DNA of 64,000 nucleotides, from positions 3,814,095-3,878,094 of the forward strand of contig NW_009799102.1 in NCBI RefSeq assembly GCF_000213175.1, in the 5' to 3' direction. The DNA is from Neurospora tetrasperma FGSC 2508 (taxonomy: Eukaryota; Ascomycota; Sordariomycetes; Sordariales; Sordariaceae). Each line of letters opens with the position of its first letter. Positions within the stretch are counted from its first letter, which is position 1. Under the pieces are notes generated by a model that did no database searches, was not told the DNA's origin, and worked only from the letters and a program-made list of their open reading frames with translations. Shown in pieces: positions 12,727-23,837 of this stretch. Both the position numbers and the translations under genes were made by a program.

Positions 12727-13446
12727 GTGGTGAAGGAGAGGGAAGGAATGGGAAGAAAAGGGGAGGAATAGGGATTCGATATAGCCGATGGGAGTTTGTT
12801 GGAGGGGTTCTGGTTGAAGAGGTTTGAAGCGGATGGGAACGGGAGTTCTGATTGGGCGCCTTTTTTGTTGTGTGTTTATTTGCTTGCTTGGTTGTCTTAT
12901 GATGATGAGTTGATGATGGAAAGCTTTCCTTTGGGCTTTCACTTTCAAGTAGCTTTTGGACTCGGATGGTATTCGTCTGTAATTACATCTGTATACTTAA
13001 TGGGCTCGCTCGCGTTTACCAATACCTAATGCCGTCATTTTTGTTCTGTATGGTATCGAGCGATCTCGCTTCTCTCATTTTGGTCGGTGGCATCCATGTT
13101 AAGAGGGAAGCTGGTAGTAATTAGCTCACTTGAAGCTGGAAGAAGCGACTGCGCAAACGGTTGCGCAATCCAGGTTGATGGCCATGGCGAAGCAAACCAA
13201 ACGGATGCACAACCGGCAGGCGAGCCTTGCCTCCGCTGCAAGACGGACTTTGTACTTGCACGAGCCCCCTCGTTTTCCTTCTCCAACTAAATGATCAACC
13301 CAACGGCAATCAATTTTGACCCGACACAAGGGAATTCCAAACGGCTTCGATATCCCACGAATACCCCCAATCCCATTCAGTCCGATTTCCATCAAAGCGA
13401 TCTTGAATGTCTCTTGATCTCTCTCCGCCCAACACGGACACAGAGA
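12727..13446. other. Intergenic, 3' flank of the SnoaL-like gene
   Basis: No supported gene. A short open frame at 13087-13290 lacks any recognisable feature and has overlapping open frames on the opposite strand. Confidence 0.5.
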
Positions 13447-14120
13447 ATGGCAGAGCAATCCTCCTCGAGTTTTGGCTGGTTTGTCGCCTTTATGATCTGG
13501 ACCTCCTCGTTTCGAATTGAACCCTTACTAACTATCTCTCTCTTTTGCCAGATGTCATCGCATGCTTACCCACGTCAAACCTGGGGAAGAACCGACGATT
13601 CAGGCGCTCTATCCTCGAATGATACCACAAGATCGATGGATCACAAGGACGGGAAAAAGCAATCGAGCAACCACAGCAGGATACCCTTCTACGAGAGTCG
13701 GCCAAAGCTTGTCTTTCTTCAGCTAAAGAACTGCCGACGGCTGATGTGTCAACCGACAAGTCACATACTCATATGTCCAATGGAAAGCAGTGGCCTACCA
13801 TTATCGCTTCGGAGTTCAGCCGTTCGAAGACTTTTTCGTTGCCCGGCTGTTATCGGAATTGCCCTAGAGAACGCCGTTCGGATCATCGATACACCAGAAT
13901 GATGCTCGGCGCATCTTACTACTGCTCAGCCCCGAAGTCCCCTCGACAAAGCCACAAATAGCCCACTGTCCAATCCGAGGGCCATCATCAGCGGCCACAC
14001 AAATGAACATGTGACACACTCTTTCCTGACTGGATGCCGTCCATTGTGGCTGAGAGCATCGAGAAAGGGCGTGATTGGTTGATGTTTCAAACAGAAGGAA
14101 CATAAGAATTGCCCGGAAGA
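13447..14120 (+). pseudogene. Probable decayed coding relic upstream of the HET genes
   Basis: Translation gives protein-like stretches that are broken by stops and frame changes. An ATG at 13447 opens MAEQSSSSFGWFVAFMIW. A second frame gives a helix-like REKAIEQPQQDTLLRESAKA near 13660. A further frame gives AVAYHYRFGVQPFEDFFVAR near 13790, ended by a stop. No single frame or simple splice model joins them and no family was recognised. The position next to degenerate HET genes fits gene decay in a birth-and-death patch. This could instead be chance, so confidence is low. Confidence 0.25.
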
Positions 14121-14675
14121 GGGCTCTTCGCTTATTGTCAATGAGAGCTACTTGTACTCGTCCTACAGATGGCTAAAATAACTGCCTAGTGATTGAGCCT
14201 AAGACAGCAAGGAGCGGCTGAACTCAATAAAGTACGCAAACCCATCGGCTGGCCTTGATGCCCAACAACCTACGCTATACTCTACTCCCAGCTTCATACA
14301 ACAACGATACTGCTCGGAGGGAATGACCAAGTCCAAAGCTCAACCGTGAACTTTACAAGCTCGGGCTGTTCTTAGTCTACCGTAGCAAGCAAGGTGTGAC
14401 TTTTGAGGAGCCGAAGTCGTCTTAAAGACCATCTGGGGTACGTTCTCGATCTTTCTATTGCAGTTTGCGTCGGCCACTGTATTGAGCCTGTTATATGGAG
14501 CTCGTTCTGACAAACTCTCTCAGATAAAGGCACAAAATCGATATCTTCCAGGCCATCGCTTGACAATTCGAACCTTCGGACGACGTAAACACTTGGCTGC
14601 CTGCAACAGTGTCGTGAACGAACAACGAGCCATATCGGGTGTCTCAAGATATGCCGCCCCTCAGCTACTATACGT

Positions 14676-16167
14676 ATGTTCGAAATCACTTCATTCTACA
14701 CCCCAGTCAATGGCGGTGAATATGAATCCGTCTCTATTCCTGTCGAGGGTATGTTGACTCTCAACTGACAAACAACCAGAATTGGTGAAGACCAGGGCGA
14801 AGACGAACTTCCCCCAGCGATCCTGCCCCTTACAGAAGAGGGCGGGAATGCCATCCGTTTATTGACACTCAGGGAACCGAGCTCTTATGAGGGCGATACG
14901 TTGTCGCTGGAAATGCATCTCTCAACAACATCTGAGGAGTACATTGGGCTATCCTACGAATGGGGCCAAGCGGAGCCGGATGATCCAATAATTCTTGTCA
15001 ACAATCGCCAAGTTCAAATCCGGAAAAATCTCCACGACGCTATAAGGCAGATCTTCGAACATTATTCGTATTACCGGAAGCACCATTGTGGAGCCACGGC
15101 TGTGGATGAGCGCGTGCTAGAAGACCACGACGAATCCTTTCCATACTTCCCGTTGGATCGCCACCGTGGCCCTTTCGTGGATACTTGGAGTTGTAGAGAC
15201 TGGTCTGAGGAGAGCTTGTTTGAGGGAGTCTGGCTTTGGGAGGACGGGTCTGAGGAGGACTGCTATGAAAAAGCATCATTTCCATGGACTAATCTGGGGG
15301 ATAGCAGCTTCTGGGCGAAACATAACCCACCCCGACTGTGGATTGACGCCCTCTGCATCAACCACAGACGACAACAAAGAGAAAAGTAGCCAAGTTGGGA
15401 GGATGGGTATCATCTTCAGCTCTGCCAAACTGGTGCTTTCCTGGATAGGGTTGCCCAGAGACGGTAGTAATGATGCGCTGAGAATGGTGAGAATTCTGAG
15501 CATGTCATGCGGAAAGCCGTCCGAACTAGGGCAAAAAGAGGGCCTTACGGACAGCCTGATAGTTTCGATTGCGTCACTTTGTGAACGTACTTACTGGCGC
15601 AGAGTCTGGATACTGCAGGAATTATTCCTGGCTCAAAAGTACATGGTCATGTGTGGTCCTGAGTCCATCGCATCAGAGTCGTTTGACGAGGCTCTGGCCC
15701 GCCTCGCACGCACACCAATCCCCCATGATAGCATCGACCGGAGCGCGGCAAAGGCGATAGTCGCTTCAACGTGGAATAAGGAGGCCTACTCGTTAGTTCG
15801 ATGGCTTCGTGTCATCCTTGTTGGCAATTTTCAAGCTACCGTCCCGCATGATTATATCTATGCGCTACTCTCCATCTCTTCTGACGCCGTCTTGGACATG
15901 GACAAACCAGATATTGACAGGGCCCAAATCATAGTGGACTACGACAAGACAGTTGCGGAAGCTTACTGTCAGTTTTTACAATCCTTTGAGGCAGGCCCTT
16001 CATTGATGAAGCACAGACTCTGGTTGCTAAAACTTGCGCTCAAAATGGGTCTTTCACGCGAGGAAGGTGTCGCCCTGCTGGATTCGGAGCATTCGAAGAG
16101 ATGCGAGGTGACAAAGGGCTCGAAGAGTGATCTCGATAATTGGCTCTTTGGATTCAGATATCTCTGA
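14676..16167 (+). pseudogene. HET-domain (heterokaryon incompatibility) gene with in-frame stop and frameshift
   Basis: The reading begins MFEITSFYTPVNGGEYESVS at 14676 and meets TGA at 14766. A very short intron, 14749-14790 (42 nt, GTATGT, CTGAC, AAG), would bypass it in frame, but 42 nt is near the lower limit for fungi. The HET signature then follows: YIGLSYEWG, IRKNLHDAIRQI and LWIDALCIN. At about 15361-15367, right after the ALCIN motif, the frame shifts by one base, and the match resumes in another frame (SSQVGRMGIIFSSAKLVLSWIG, WRRVWILQELFLAQ, PHDYIYALLSI) to the stop at 16167. HET proteins trigger incompatibility and programmed cell death when unlike hyphae fuse. Between RQIF and LWIDALCIN it has about 90 residues where its paralogue at 17007 has about 10. 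It is a pseudogene, or a functional allele carrying a sequencing error. Confidence 0.75.
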
Positions 16168-16504
16168 GTCTGACCAGCAAATCACAACACTGGAAGGAGA
16201 GCGTTACACATCCGGGGGTAACAGAGTCAGTGTTTTGAGCCCTCGGCGCCCGGCGGTCTGGCATATCCATACAAAATCCTTTGGGTTCTTGTGGTTCAAC
16301 GCCCTGAATCGATTCCTATCGATCTGTTCCCAGTCGGACGTCGAAGCTACGGAACCCCGGGATCACTTATACGGTTTTCTAACGCTTTTCTGGGACTGCG
16401 CTAACGGACTCCTTGCCATCATACCGGTTATCGATACGTCGGTTCGAACGGTCTTATGCGAGATCATGGAGTTCTTGGCAAGCAGCAACGACATGTCTTT
16501 GTAG
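16168..16504 (+). pseudogene. HET-domain C-terminal fragment
   Basis: The frame ending at 16504 encodes DVEATEPRDHLYGFLTLF followed by AIIPVIDTSVRTVLCEIMEFL. These are the last HET-domain motif (consensus ATDPRDKIYALLGL) and the P(D/V)Y..SV..V segment that follows it. The gene immediately upstream already has its own version of this motif (ATVPHDYIYALLSI), so this is a second, partial HET gene lacking its N-terminal half, not the tail of the first. No ATG with a HET start precedes it. It is most likely the remains of a tandem duplicate. Confidence 0.55.
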
Positions 16505-17006
16505 TTGCGCCGGACTGAAGTTTCAGTAATGTCCACATGTAGCAGGTATCTATTCATTCTTCGGCGAACATCGACACAAGACCACCTCAACCACCGTTTG
16601 CCAACAACCACAGTCTCACGTTGTATCACGACGGAATATCCATCCCACCTCGATTTCCATTCTTAGTCTGCAAGCCTTTCGTCCCTTATCAACCAATCCA
16701 CCAATCAGGCATTTTCCCTCTCATCGGACCACGCCGTTTTGGTTGGTTAACCGCCACGTCATGCAGCACTGCCTTCGAGGTGTGGCTGGGCAGGGAGCCT
16801 CTCACCAGGTCGATATAACAGCTGCTGTTGGTCTTTCCCTTCCGTCGCTTGTTTTCATGACATGATAACTCCAAGACATCGACCACATTTACTTCACAAA
16901 GTCACCAAGAGGTCAACAACAAATCTTTGCTTTGGCATAATCTTTTCCTCGTCATCAACACAACCCAGGTCAATGAATATCAACGGATGAGACGTAAAGG
17001 TATATC

Positions 17007-18420
17007 ATGGATGCCCATGAAGTGGGTAGGACAGTTGGGGCATGGTATGGAGCCTTGTCGCGCTTTACACAAACTGAGAGCTAACTCCTGTAGTAGCAAT
17101 GCAGGCCCCGACCAAACAACTGGCGAATGTTACCCGTATCGACAACTCGAGCATGAAAATATCATCCGTCTTCTCTTCATTACACCAAGCTCTGGTGAAG
17201 AGGTTAGCTCTACCTACTCCCTTTTACATGCGGAGCTAGGCAACATCCCCTACCAAGCACTGTCGTATGAATGGGGATTACCTAGTGATGACGACCCAAA
17301 TATCACCATTGACGGCCACACGGTCAGGATCCGCAAAAATCTTTCCGAGGCACTCAAACAGATCAGTTCAGTCATCCGTTACCTCGACTTCCTGCTCCTT
17401 TGGATCGATGCACTGTGCATCAACCAAAATGACGATGCCGAGAAAAGCCAGCAAGTCCAGAAGATGGGGAAGATCTTCTCAAGTGCGGAGCAGGTCCTTG
17501 CCTGGACTGGACCGATGGCAAACGACAGCGACTATGCGATGGATATCCTCAATTCCGTGCCTCAGGATAAAATACTTTACCCAGAAATTTTGAATAACAA
17601 CCGAGCAAAGACAGCCATTTTGGCTTGGTGCAATCGTCCCTACTGGAAAAGGATATGGATCATCCAGGAACTCTTCCTAGCGAAAAGGCTTGTTTTCATG
17701 TGCGGTTCTAGGTCCATCTCCAGACGCGGGAATGCGATTGCTAATTGTCTCTGGGTCATTCTTAAAACAAGTGAGAAATCTCTACCCGCGGTCGAGCCTG
17801 ACAATGCTGAGTTCTGGGACACTGTGCTCTACTGGGGAAAAAATAATTCGCACACCCTGCGGAAGTGGCTTTATGTTTGCGCCACTAGCCAGATCATGGC
17901 CACCGACGCAAGAGATTATATCTACGCGGTACTCTCGATATCGCATGAAACCCGCAGCTGCCTTGCTCAAATCATCCCTGACTATACCAAATCAGCCGAA
18001 ACGGTTTTCGAGGATTTAAACACCTTGATGATGGATGAGAAGGCTCGAGAAGGATGTGAATCGTGTATTGGCAAGGTGAAGACATTCGATCATATCGAGA
18101 ATAAGATCGTCAATGGGTGGTTGAAAAAGACAGTCGGTCTAAACGTGCAAATTGGGTGGCACGACAGATCGGAATACCCCTCTTGCAACTCTTGTGGACG
18201 TCCAGAGCGGATATACAATAAGGGGGAACTTTCAGACGTAAAAATTGGATCTAAAAGAAGAGGAATCCGGACTTCCGAGGTCCACAGACTGAATTTCACC
18301 GCTATGGTAGTTGAAAGCCTGGAGCAGGGGGAGAGGGTAGGGGTAGGAGGAGGAGGAGCCCGTGCTCGGAATCAGAGAGTCGGCGGGGCGACTTATACCG
18401 AACGCCCAGAACAGCAATGA
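17007..18420 (+). CDS. HET-domain (heterokaryon incompatibility) protein
   Basis: The proposed model starts at ATG 17007 (MDAHEVGRTVGA), followed by an intron from 17045 (GTATGG..GCTAAC..TGTAG, ending at 17093 or 17096) that joins in frame to SNAGPDQTTGE; a TTG-started frame without this intron is less likely. The HET domain follows in full: IPYQALSYEWG, IRKNLSEALKQI, LLWIDALCINQND, EKSQQVQKMGKIFSSAEQVLAWTG, RPYWKRIWIIQELFLAKR and ATDARDYIYAVLSIS. By family it mediates vegetative incompatibility and the cell death reaction after fusion of unlike hyphae; partner and specificity domain are unknown. The C-terminal 60 residues are low-complexity (Gly/Arg), so the true 3' end may lie earlier through an unseen splice. 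It is a tandem paralogue of the broken gene at 14676. Confidence 0.8.
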
Positions 18421-18795
18421 GATGACCAGCGCCAGGGAGGTCTTGAGTTATTTCTACCTGGTAGCAACAATCCGGAAGTGGGAATGAAAATAGAGCATCT
18501 ACATGATCGTTCCCCTTCCCAGCTCCTCCGACCGCCAGCCAACCGCCAGCCAAATCCGGTATCTGATCCCAAAGTCCCAAATCCCCCAAGCTGCCTACCC
18601 ATAACGTCTACCCACACACACCCTACAATATCGCTAAAGGCAGGTATACTCCCCATTCAAACCGTCACTTCCCCTTCCCCTCATTTGACTCTTGAACTTC
18701 CCAACTTCCCAGCTCCCTAACCCCATTGCACCCTAGAGGTAACTCCCAACCGCAATCTTTCCCCTTTCCCCTTGCTCAATCACCCACTTACCCAA
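18421..18795. other. Convergent intergenic spacer
   Basis: C/T-rich sequence between the HET gene and the convergent Pro-rich gene. It has one TAGAGGTA motif at 18734-18741 and no supported gene. Confidence 0.5.
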
Positions 18796-19533
18796 CTACC
18801 CCATCACATCCCCCACCCCCTCCCCCCTCCAATAACAAACCCACAACTCATACACCCGACAGTACTCACACCCCGGCCACCTAGACGGATCCGCATGTAA
18901 CTCGTCGTGTTCCTGAATCTCCGCCGCCTCGAAAGAAGGCGGGGGTTCTCGCGGTGTGGGACGTGGTCGTGGACGAGGAGGGACGATTTGTCTCTCTTCG
19001 ACAAGTTCTGCGTAGGACGGTAAAGGGAGGTCTGTCCTTCGGGAGGAGAGGCGGGCGTAGGGGGGCGGCGGTGGTGGTGGTAAATGTAGAGTGAATTCGG
19101 ATGTTGGCAGTAGTGGTGGGGATGGTGGTGGGGAGGGCGGTGGTGGTTGGCGGTTGGGAGGGGTGGGTGGTCTGTTGAGGTTGTGGTTGCTGAGGGTGTG
19201 GTTTGAGTGAGGGGGGGAGAGGGGGGTGGTAGTTGTTGTGTGTGAGGTTGTGGTGGGGGTCAAGATGGAGGTCGAGGTCGAGGTCGAGATTGAGGTCGAG
19301 GTTATGGCTGAGTTGGTGGTTAAAATGGAGGTCCAGCTTGAGCTTGTTGTTGGTCTGGTGTTGGGTTCAAGCTGTGGTTGCTCTGCGTTGGGCGACATGG
19401 AGGAGAGTTTGGAGTGTCGCTTGTCGAGGGCATCATTTTGGTATGAGGGAAGTTCTGGAGAATTTGAAGGCATGGTATTTTTTCTAGGTATGCCGTTCTG
19501 TCGCCTGGGGCGGAGGTAGTCAAAGATGCCCAT
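18796..19533 (-). CDS. Pro/Ser/Thr-rich protein of unknown function
   Basis: An open frame of 245 residues if it starts at the ATG at 19533 (MGIFDYLRPRRQNG); the same frame stays open upstream with further possible starts. I prefer 19533 because the upstream part is not protein-like. Residues about 60-190 are Ser/Thr and Pro low-complexity. The last 50 residues are distinct: EIQEHDELHADPSRWPGCEY followed by CRVYELWVCYWRGEG, a Trp/Cys-rich end that looks like a conserved short motif. I do not recognise the family. There is no signal peptide and no transmembrane segment. The composition also creates open frames on the opposite strand, so the gene could be spurious. Confidence 0.45.
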   Translation of the reverse strand: MGIFDYLRPRRQNGIPRKNTMPSNSPELPSYQNDALDKRHSKLSSMSPNAEQPQLEPNTRPTTSSSWTSILTTNSAITSTSISTSTSTSILTPTTTSHTTTTTPLSPPHSNHTLSNHNLNRPPTPPNRQPPPPSPPPSPPLLPTSEFTLHLPPPPPPPYARLSSRRTDLPLPSYAELVEERQIVPPRPRPRPTPREPPPSFEAAEIQEHDELHADPSRWPGCEYCRVYELWVCYWRGEGVGDVMG

Positions 19534-19850
19534 GTCGTATCTTCTTTCGCTGGTTGGTATTATCTGGTGTATGTATGGTATCATTGACTTGGCGTTTGAG
19601 TTCAAAAAAAACCGAGCAGAAGAGAGAGTGTGGAACATGAAACGTCCTTAAATATCCACTACTTCGGTCACATATATATATATATGCTCTACATTTACTC
19701 CCCTCCCTGAAGAAATCAACCATGTGTATGTGTGAGGAATAAATCCGGGCATATACAACGGACTTTGAAGTCCGTAGGTTGAGGTTCCTCCGGCGCGCGG
19801 GCGGGCGGGCGTCTGAGCCTTGCATGAATCTCTGTTTCACTCTCTGCCTT

Positions 19851-19868
19851 GGGTGGGTGGGTGGGTGG
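19851..19868 (+). other. G-quadruplex-type run
   Basis: GGGTGGGTGGGTGGGTGG: four G-tracts with single-T loops, one of the most stable G4 patterns known. It lies upstream of the Pro-rich gene that is transcribed leftward from 19533, so it could sit in that gene's promoter. This is a sequence pattern only. Confidence 0.6.
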
Positions 19869-21213
19869 AAGCCTTGGCCGAATTACTCTAGTCTACTACA
19901 TACCTGTTTTCTTTTTTTCTTTTTTTCTTTGTTCCATGTTCGGTAAAGCCAAGAAGGGATGATGTGCAGATAACGAAGAACCCCCGCACTGGCGTTCGGA
20001 GATATGCACCTATACCTACCTCCAATGTGTAATGTGATGCGGCGCAGTTATTATTTTATTATTATTATTATTTGTCCCCTTTGTTGTCGTCCGTTCGGTC
20101 GGTCGGTTGATCGGATCTTTTGACCATTCATTCATAAAAACCTGGGGGATCGACATGCTGCTGGACTAGTGTAGTGTAGTGTAGTGTATGCATGGAATAT
20201 TCGCAGTGCTTTCCGGATTGGGACACCGTAGCAAGTAGTGTACAGATCACAACTCCACTATTTAGCCTTGCGTGCTTACTTACTTGGATGGGCTTCGGGG
20301 CAAAATCGTATTGTTCGGTGTCTAAATAGAGATGGTGCATACTTGCGTGAAAGGTGTCCTGTGATAGGTACCTCTATTGTTCGATGCTGTACAAGCGAAA
20401 AAAAATGCCCGATCGTCGCATGTGGTTATTGTTAAGTGCGTTCACCTGACTACTGATGGCGCTGCGAAGAGGGATTAGGATATCAGGATGGGGGAACAAA
20501 GGAAGTGAAGGAAAAGAATAAAATAAAATAGAAGAAAAAAGGAAGAGGAGGGAACGGCCAGGGAATATGTCTATTGGATGCTACAAGTAAGAAAGCAACT
20601 CGTGAACGCGTTGACGATAATGTCCAGTTCGTATGACAGCCGCGGCCGCTCTTCACCCACTATCTATCTAAGTAGACGTACACGCTAAATCCCACTGTTA
20701 GCGCCTCAACTCCAGCGCCTACCCACTGAAAGCGTCAGGCAGCTTGTTCGACCACAGCACAGCAGACACCTGTCGTTTGGATCGCTCTACCTCAACCTTC
20801 TACACATGAAACGAAAACTGATCACTATAAGCAAGAAATCACCCTAGTTTCCAATCGAGGTCCAAAATATTCTACACTGGAAATAATGGAAAAATGTGTT
20901 GATTCTCTCGAGTGTCCGCGATCAATTCTTCCATTGCCTGCTCGGCTTTCGTCGCGGCCGTTGGTCACCTACCTACCTACCTACCTAATCACGGCAGTCG
21001 ATCCAGTGCACTGCCCTACGGCACCCTCTGCTAGAGGTACTGCGGGCAAGATGGCGCGGGGATGCGCTAACAGCTGCTTGCTGCCTTCTACCTACGTACG
21101 CTTTCGTGCTAGCGGTTCTGCAAAACCGGATACAGCACTATCTACTACACACACGTAGTAGGCTTTTCTGATGTTAGTCAGTTAACAGCACTTGTTTCAC
21201 CTGCAGCAAGTCC

Positions 21214-21273
21214 ACTCCCACTCCCACTCCCACTCCCACTCCCACTCCCACTCCCACTCCCACTCCCACTCCC
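21214..21273 (+). repeat. Hexamer tandem repeat (ACTCCC)x10
   Basis: Ten perfect ACTCCC units. Read in frame it gives alternating Ser-His or Gly-Val/Gly-Ser open frames on the two strands; these are repeat artefacts and not genes. Confidence 0.95.
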
Positions 21274-21510
21274 AATACCACGTCCCGACTCCCTCCAACT
21301 GCTCCTGGACGCTCCATCATGACCAGGACGATACCTCCTGTCCTCACTCCCACCAACACATCTACTCACACATCCAGTTACTTCTTCATCACAAACCTCG
21401 TTCATAACAGGACCCGTCTTTTACACAACTTTGTTTCTCCCTTTATTCATGTTTCATCACATTCCCGCCTTACCTCAGTAGACATCGGTTGGATTTGCCT
21501 CAGCATTGTC

Positions 21511-21530
21511 ACCACCACCACCACCACCAC

Positions 21531-21570
<40 letters not shown>
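21511..21570 (+). repeat. Trinucleotide repeats (ACC)8(AGC)12
   Basis: Eight ACC units directly followed by twelve AGC units, both perfect. This compound microsatellite lies in intergenic sequence about 400 bp past the 3' end of the permease gene and is likely to vary in length between strains. Confidence 0.95.
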
Positions 21571-21575
<5 letters not shown>

Positions 21576-21980
21576 ATTACTCACCTGAACATGCGATCAT
21601 GCTTCCTCGTTTATCGTCCGGCATGGCGCGAGGGGCATCGAATGCAATTGCCGAAAATAGAGAAGGAAAAAAAGAAAGAAAGAAAAAAACGGAGGGAGGG
21701 AAAGAAAGGAAGGGCAGGAATGTTTAGGATGGGATGGTTTGTTGGTTATATGGTCAGGTCAACACTTCTTTATAGACTTTTTCATTTCATTAACATCGAT
21801 TTAATCATCAAGTTTCATCTTTTCATTAGGTTCCCCCTTCCCTCCCCTTTTTCATTTTCTCTCTCTCTCTCTCTCTCGCCTCAACAATGGTATAAGTTAG
21901 GTATCCAACACAAACACAAAAACAAAATCAATCCACAGTCATCCATCCGCACTGCTTCTTTACTGTGACAGCAGCAACTT

Positions 21981-23837
21981 TTAGACAAACAACTTATGGA
22001 ACCACCTCTTCCAAGCAGGCATAGCCGCCAACTCAGCTTGGTACGCATTGATCGACTCCCAATCATGTTCGCGACGGCCCGTATCAACATCGATCTGGTC
22101 AACGCGGAGCCAGCTCGTGCGCTTCCAGATGAAACCGCCGATCCAAAAGACGATGACGACAGGGAGGGCAAGGTACTGCACAAAGAAGCCCTCGACCGTG
22201 TTGAAGCCGCCGCCGGGAGGGCAGATGGCTACGTAGAACTGTTGTTGCACTTGTTAGCACCTGTCACGAGATAAATCGAGCGAAGCGAGCGACAGAAAAA
22301 AAGAAAACATACCTGAGCAATCAACACCAAAACAACCAACACCAACCCAAGCCACGATCCCCACACACCGCCCGCAGCGCGGAAAGGAATCTCCTCCACA
22401 CTATGTCCCTTGAGCGCCCACGCCTTACGAAAGCGAATATGGCTCAAGCAAATCGATCCCCACGTGAACAGCGCCGCCAGCCCAGAAAGCGAAAGCAACC
22501 AATCGAACACCGTCGGACCAGCAGCCGCCAAGTTGACATAGGCCAAAGGCCCAAACGCAATGATGGCCAGCACCGAGAAAAGCGGGCGGTTGGAGCGATC
22601 AACGTACGTAAAGATCTTGGGCGCGTACCCCTGCTGAGCGAGGGCAGTCAAGGTGCGCGAGCCACCATAGACGCAAGAAACACCGAGCGAGAGGACCGAC
22701 ACCAGAATAACCACATTCATGAACGAGTCGAAGCCCGTCAGGTTCGCGTACTTGCCCACCAGCACAAAGGGGGAGGCGTTGACATTGATGAACGGGTTAG
22801 CGCCCAGAAGGTTCTCGTCATCGTACGGGATGAGCAAGCCGACGAAGAAGAGACCGAGGATGTAAAAGAGGGTGATGCGCCAAAAGACTTGCTTGATGGC
22901 GCCGGGGAGGGACTTGACGGGGTTTTTGGCCTCGGCAGCAGCGAGACCGACGAGTTCGGTGCCCGAAAAGGCAAAAGCGGCGGTGACGAAGCAGGAGCAG
23001 AACCCCCTAAAGCCGTTGGCGAAGGCGCCGGGGGAGTACCACAGGGCGGCGCCGGTGTAGTGGTCGTAGCGGCTGCCTTTGGGACCGCCGCCGAGGACCA
23101 TGACGAGGCAGATGATGAGGAAGACAATGGTGGCGCCGAGCTTGAATGACGAAGCCCAGAATTCCTCTTCGGCGTAGCCGAGGGTGCCGAAGACGTTGAT
23201 GATGATGATGGCGACGAGGAAGATGGTGATCCAGACGGCTGTTTTTACGGTCAGTATCTTTGTTATAAATGAACCAATACGAGTATGTTTACGTACCAAC
23301 ACTTATGTCCTGATTCCAGTACCCGACCGTAAACCCGCACACAGTAAGTTCCAAAGGCAAGACAATCGCCCACTGGAAGACATAGTTCCAACCCATGGCG
23401 AAACCCCAAGACGGATCAATAAAGCGAGTCGAGTAGGTATAGAAACCACCGGTAACAGGAAACATGACAGCCAGCTCACCCAGGGCGTACACGACGTTGA
23501 ACATCATGACGCCGATGATGGCGAAATCAATCAGCAGCGACGCCGGCCCGCCGTTGTGCAGCGCCTTGCCGGACCCGACAAAGAAACCGGCGCCGATGGA
23601 GCCGCCAATGGCAATCATGTGCAGGTGGCGGGACTTCATGGTGTGCTCGATCTCGGTGCCGTCGCCCGTGTGGAACCGGCGGGGCTTGAAGGAGGCGAGG
23701 TTGAGACCGTTGCGCGTCATGAAGTCCTCCTGTTGCGCCTCGGCGACGCTGCCGGCCTCATAGGCGGGAAGAGTGGCCGCGTCGACGCGGGTCTCCTTGT
23801 CGTGGGAGCCCGCTGACCCTTTTTCTATGTCAGACAT
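21981..23837 (-). CDS. Amino acid permease (YAT/AAP family, general amino acid permease type)
   Basis: Three exons on the minus strand, 23837-23297, 23238-22313 and 22238-21981, separated by 58- and 74-nt introns (GTACGT..CAG and GTATGT..CAG), give 574 residues in frame. After a hydrophilic N-terminus, the fungal AAP signature begins at the first helix: KSRHLHMIAIGGSIGAGFFV. GELAVMFPVTGGFYTYSTRF and AFAFSGTELVGLAAAEAKNP are typical conserved helices. About 12 membrane segments are expected. The C-terminal helix pair ends in a charged tail (WKRTSWLRVDQIDVD, HDWESINAYQAEL), as in Gap1-like permeases. By family it is a plasma-membrane proton symporter for amino acids; substrate range cannot be assigned. 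Gap1-like proteins are usually controlled by nitrogen source and endocytosis, but no such site was identified here. Confidence 0.93.

Larger units (their letters stand above)
19534..21980. other. Intergenic region with several tandem repeats
   Basis: No supported gene. It contains a G4-type run at 19851, ten ACTCCC units at 21214, (ACC)8(AGC)12 at 21511, a CT dinucleotide run near 21858-21880, CTAC tetramers near 20970-20986, and TACCTCTA-type motifs at 20369 and 21032. Short open frames here come from the repeats. Confidence 0.6.

Noticed and set aside
13291-13902. 203-codon plus-strand open frame
   Set aside because: No domain and poor continuity with the protein-like pieces in other frames of the same interval, which are reported instead as a decayed relic.
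21174-21407. Ser-His and Gly-Val/Gly-Ser repeat proteins
   Set aside because: Produced by the (ACTCCC)10 repeat on both strands.
22403-23149. 248-codon plus-strand frame rich in Glu/Arg/Gly
   Set aside because: Antisense shadow of the permease exon 2.
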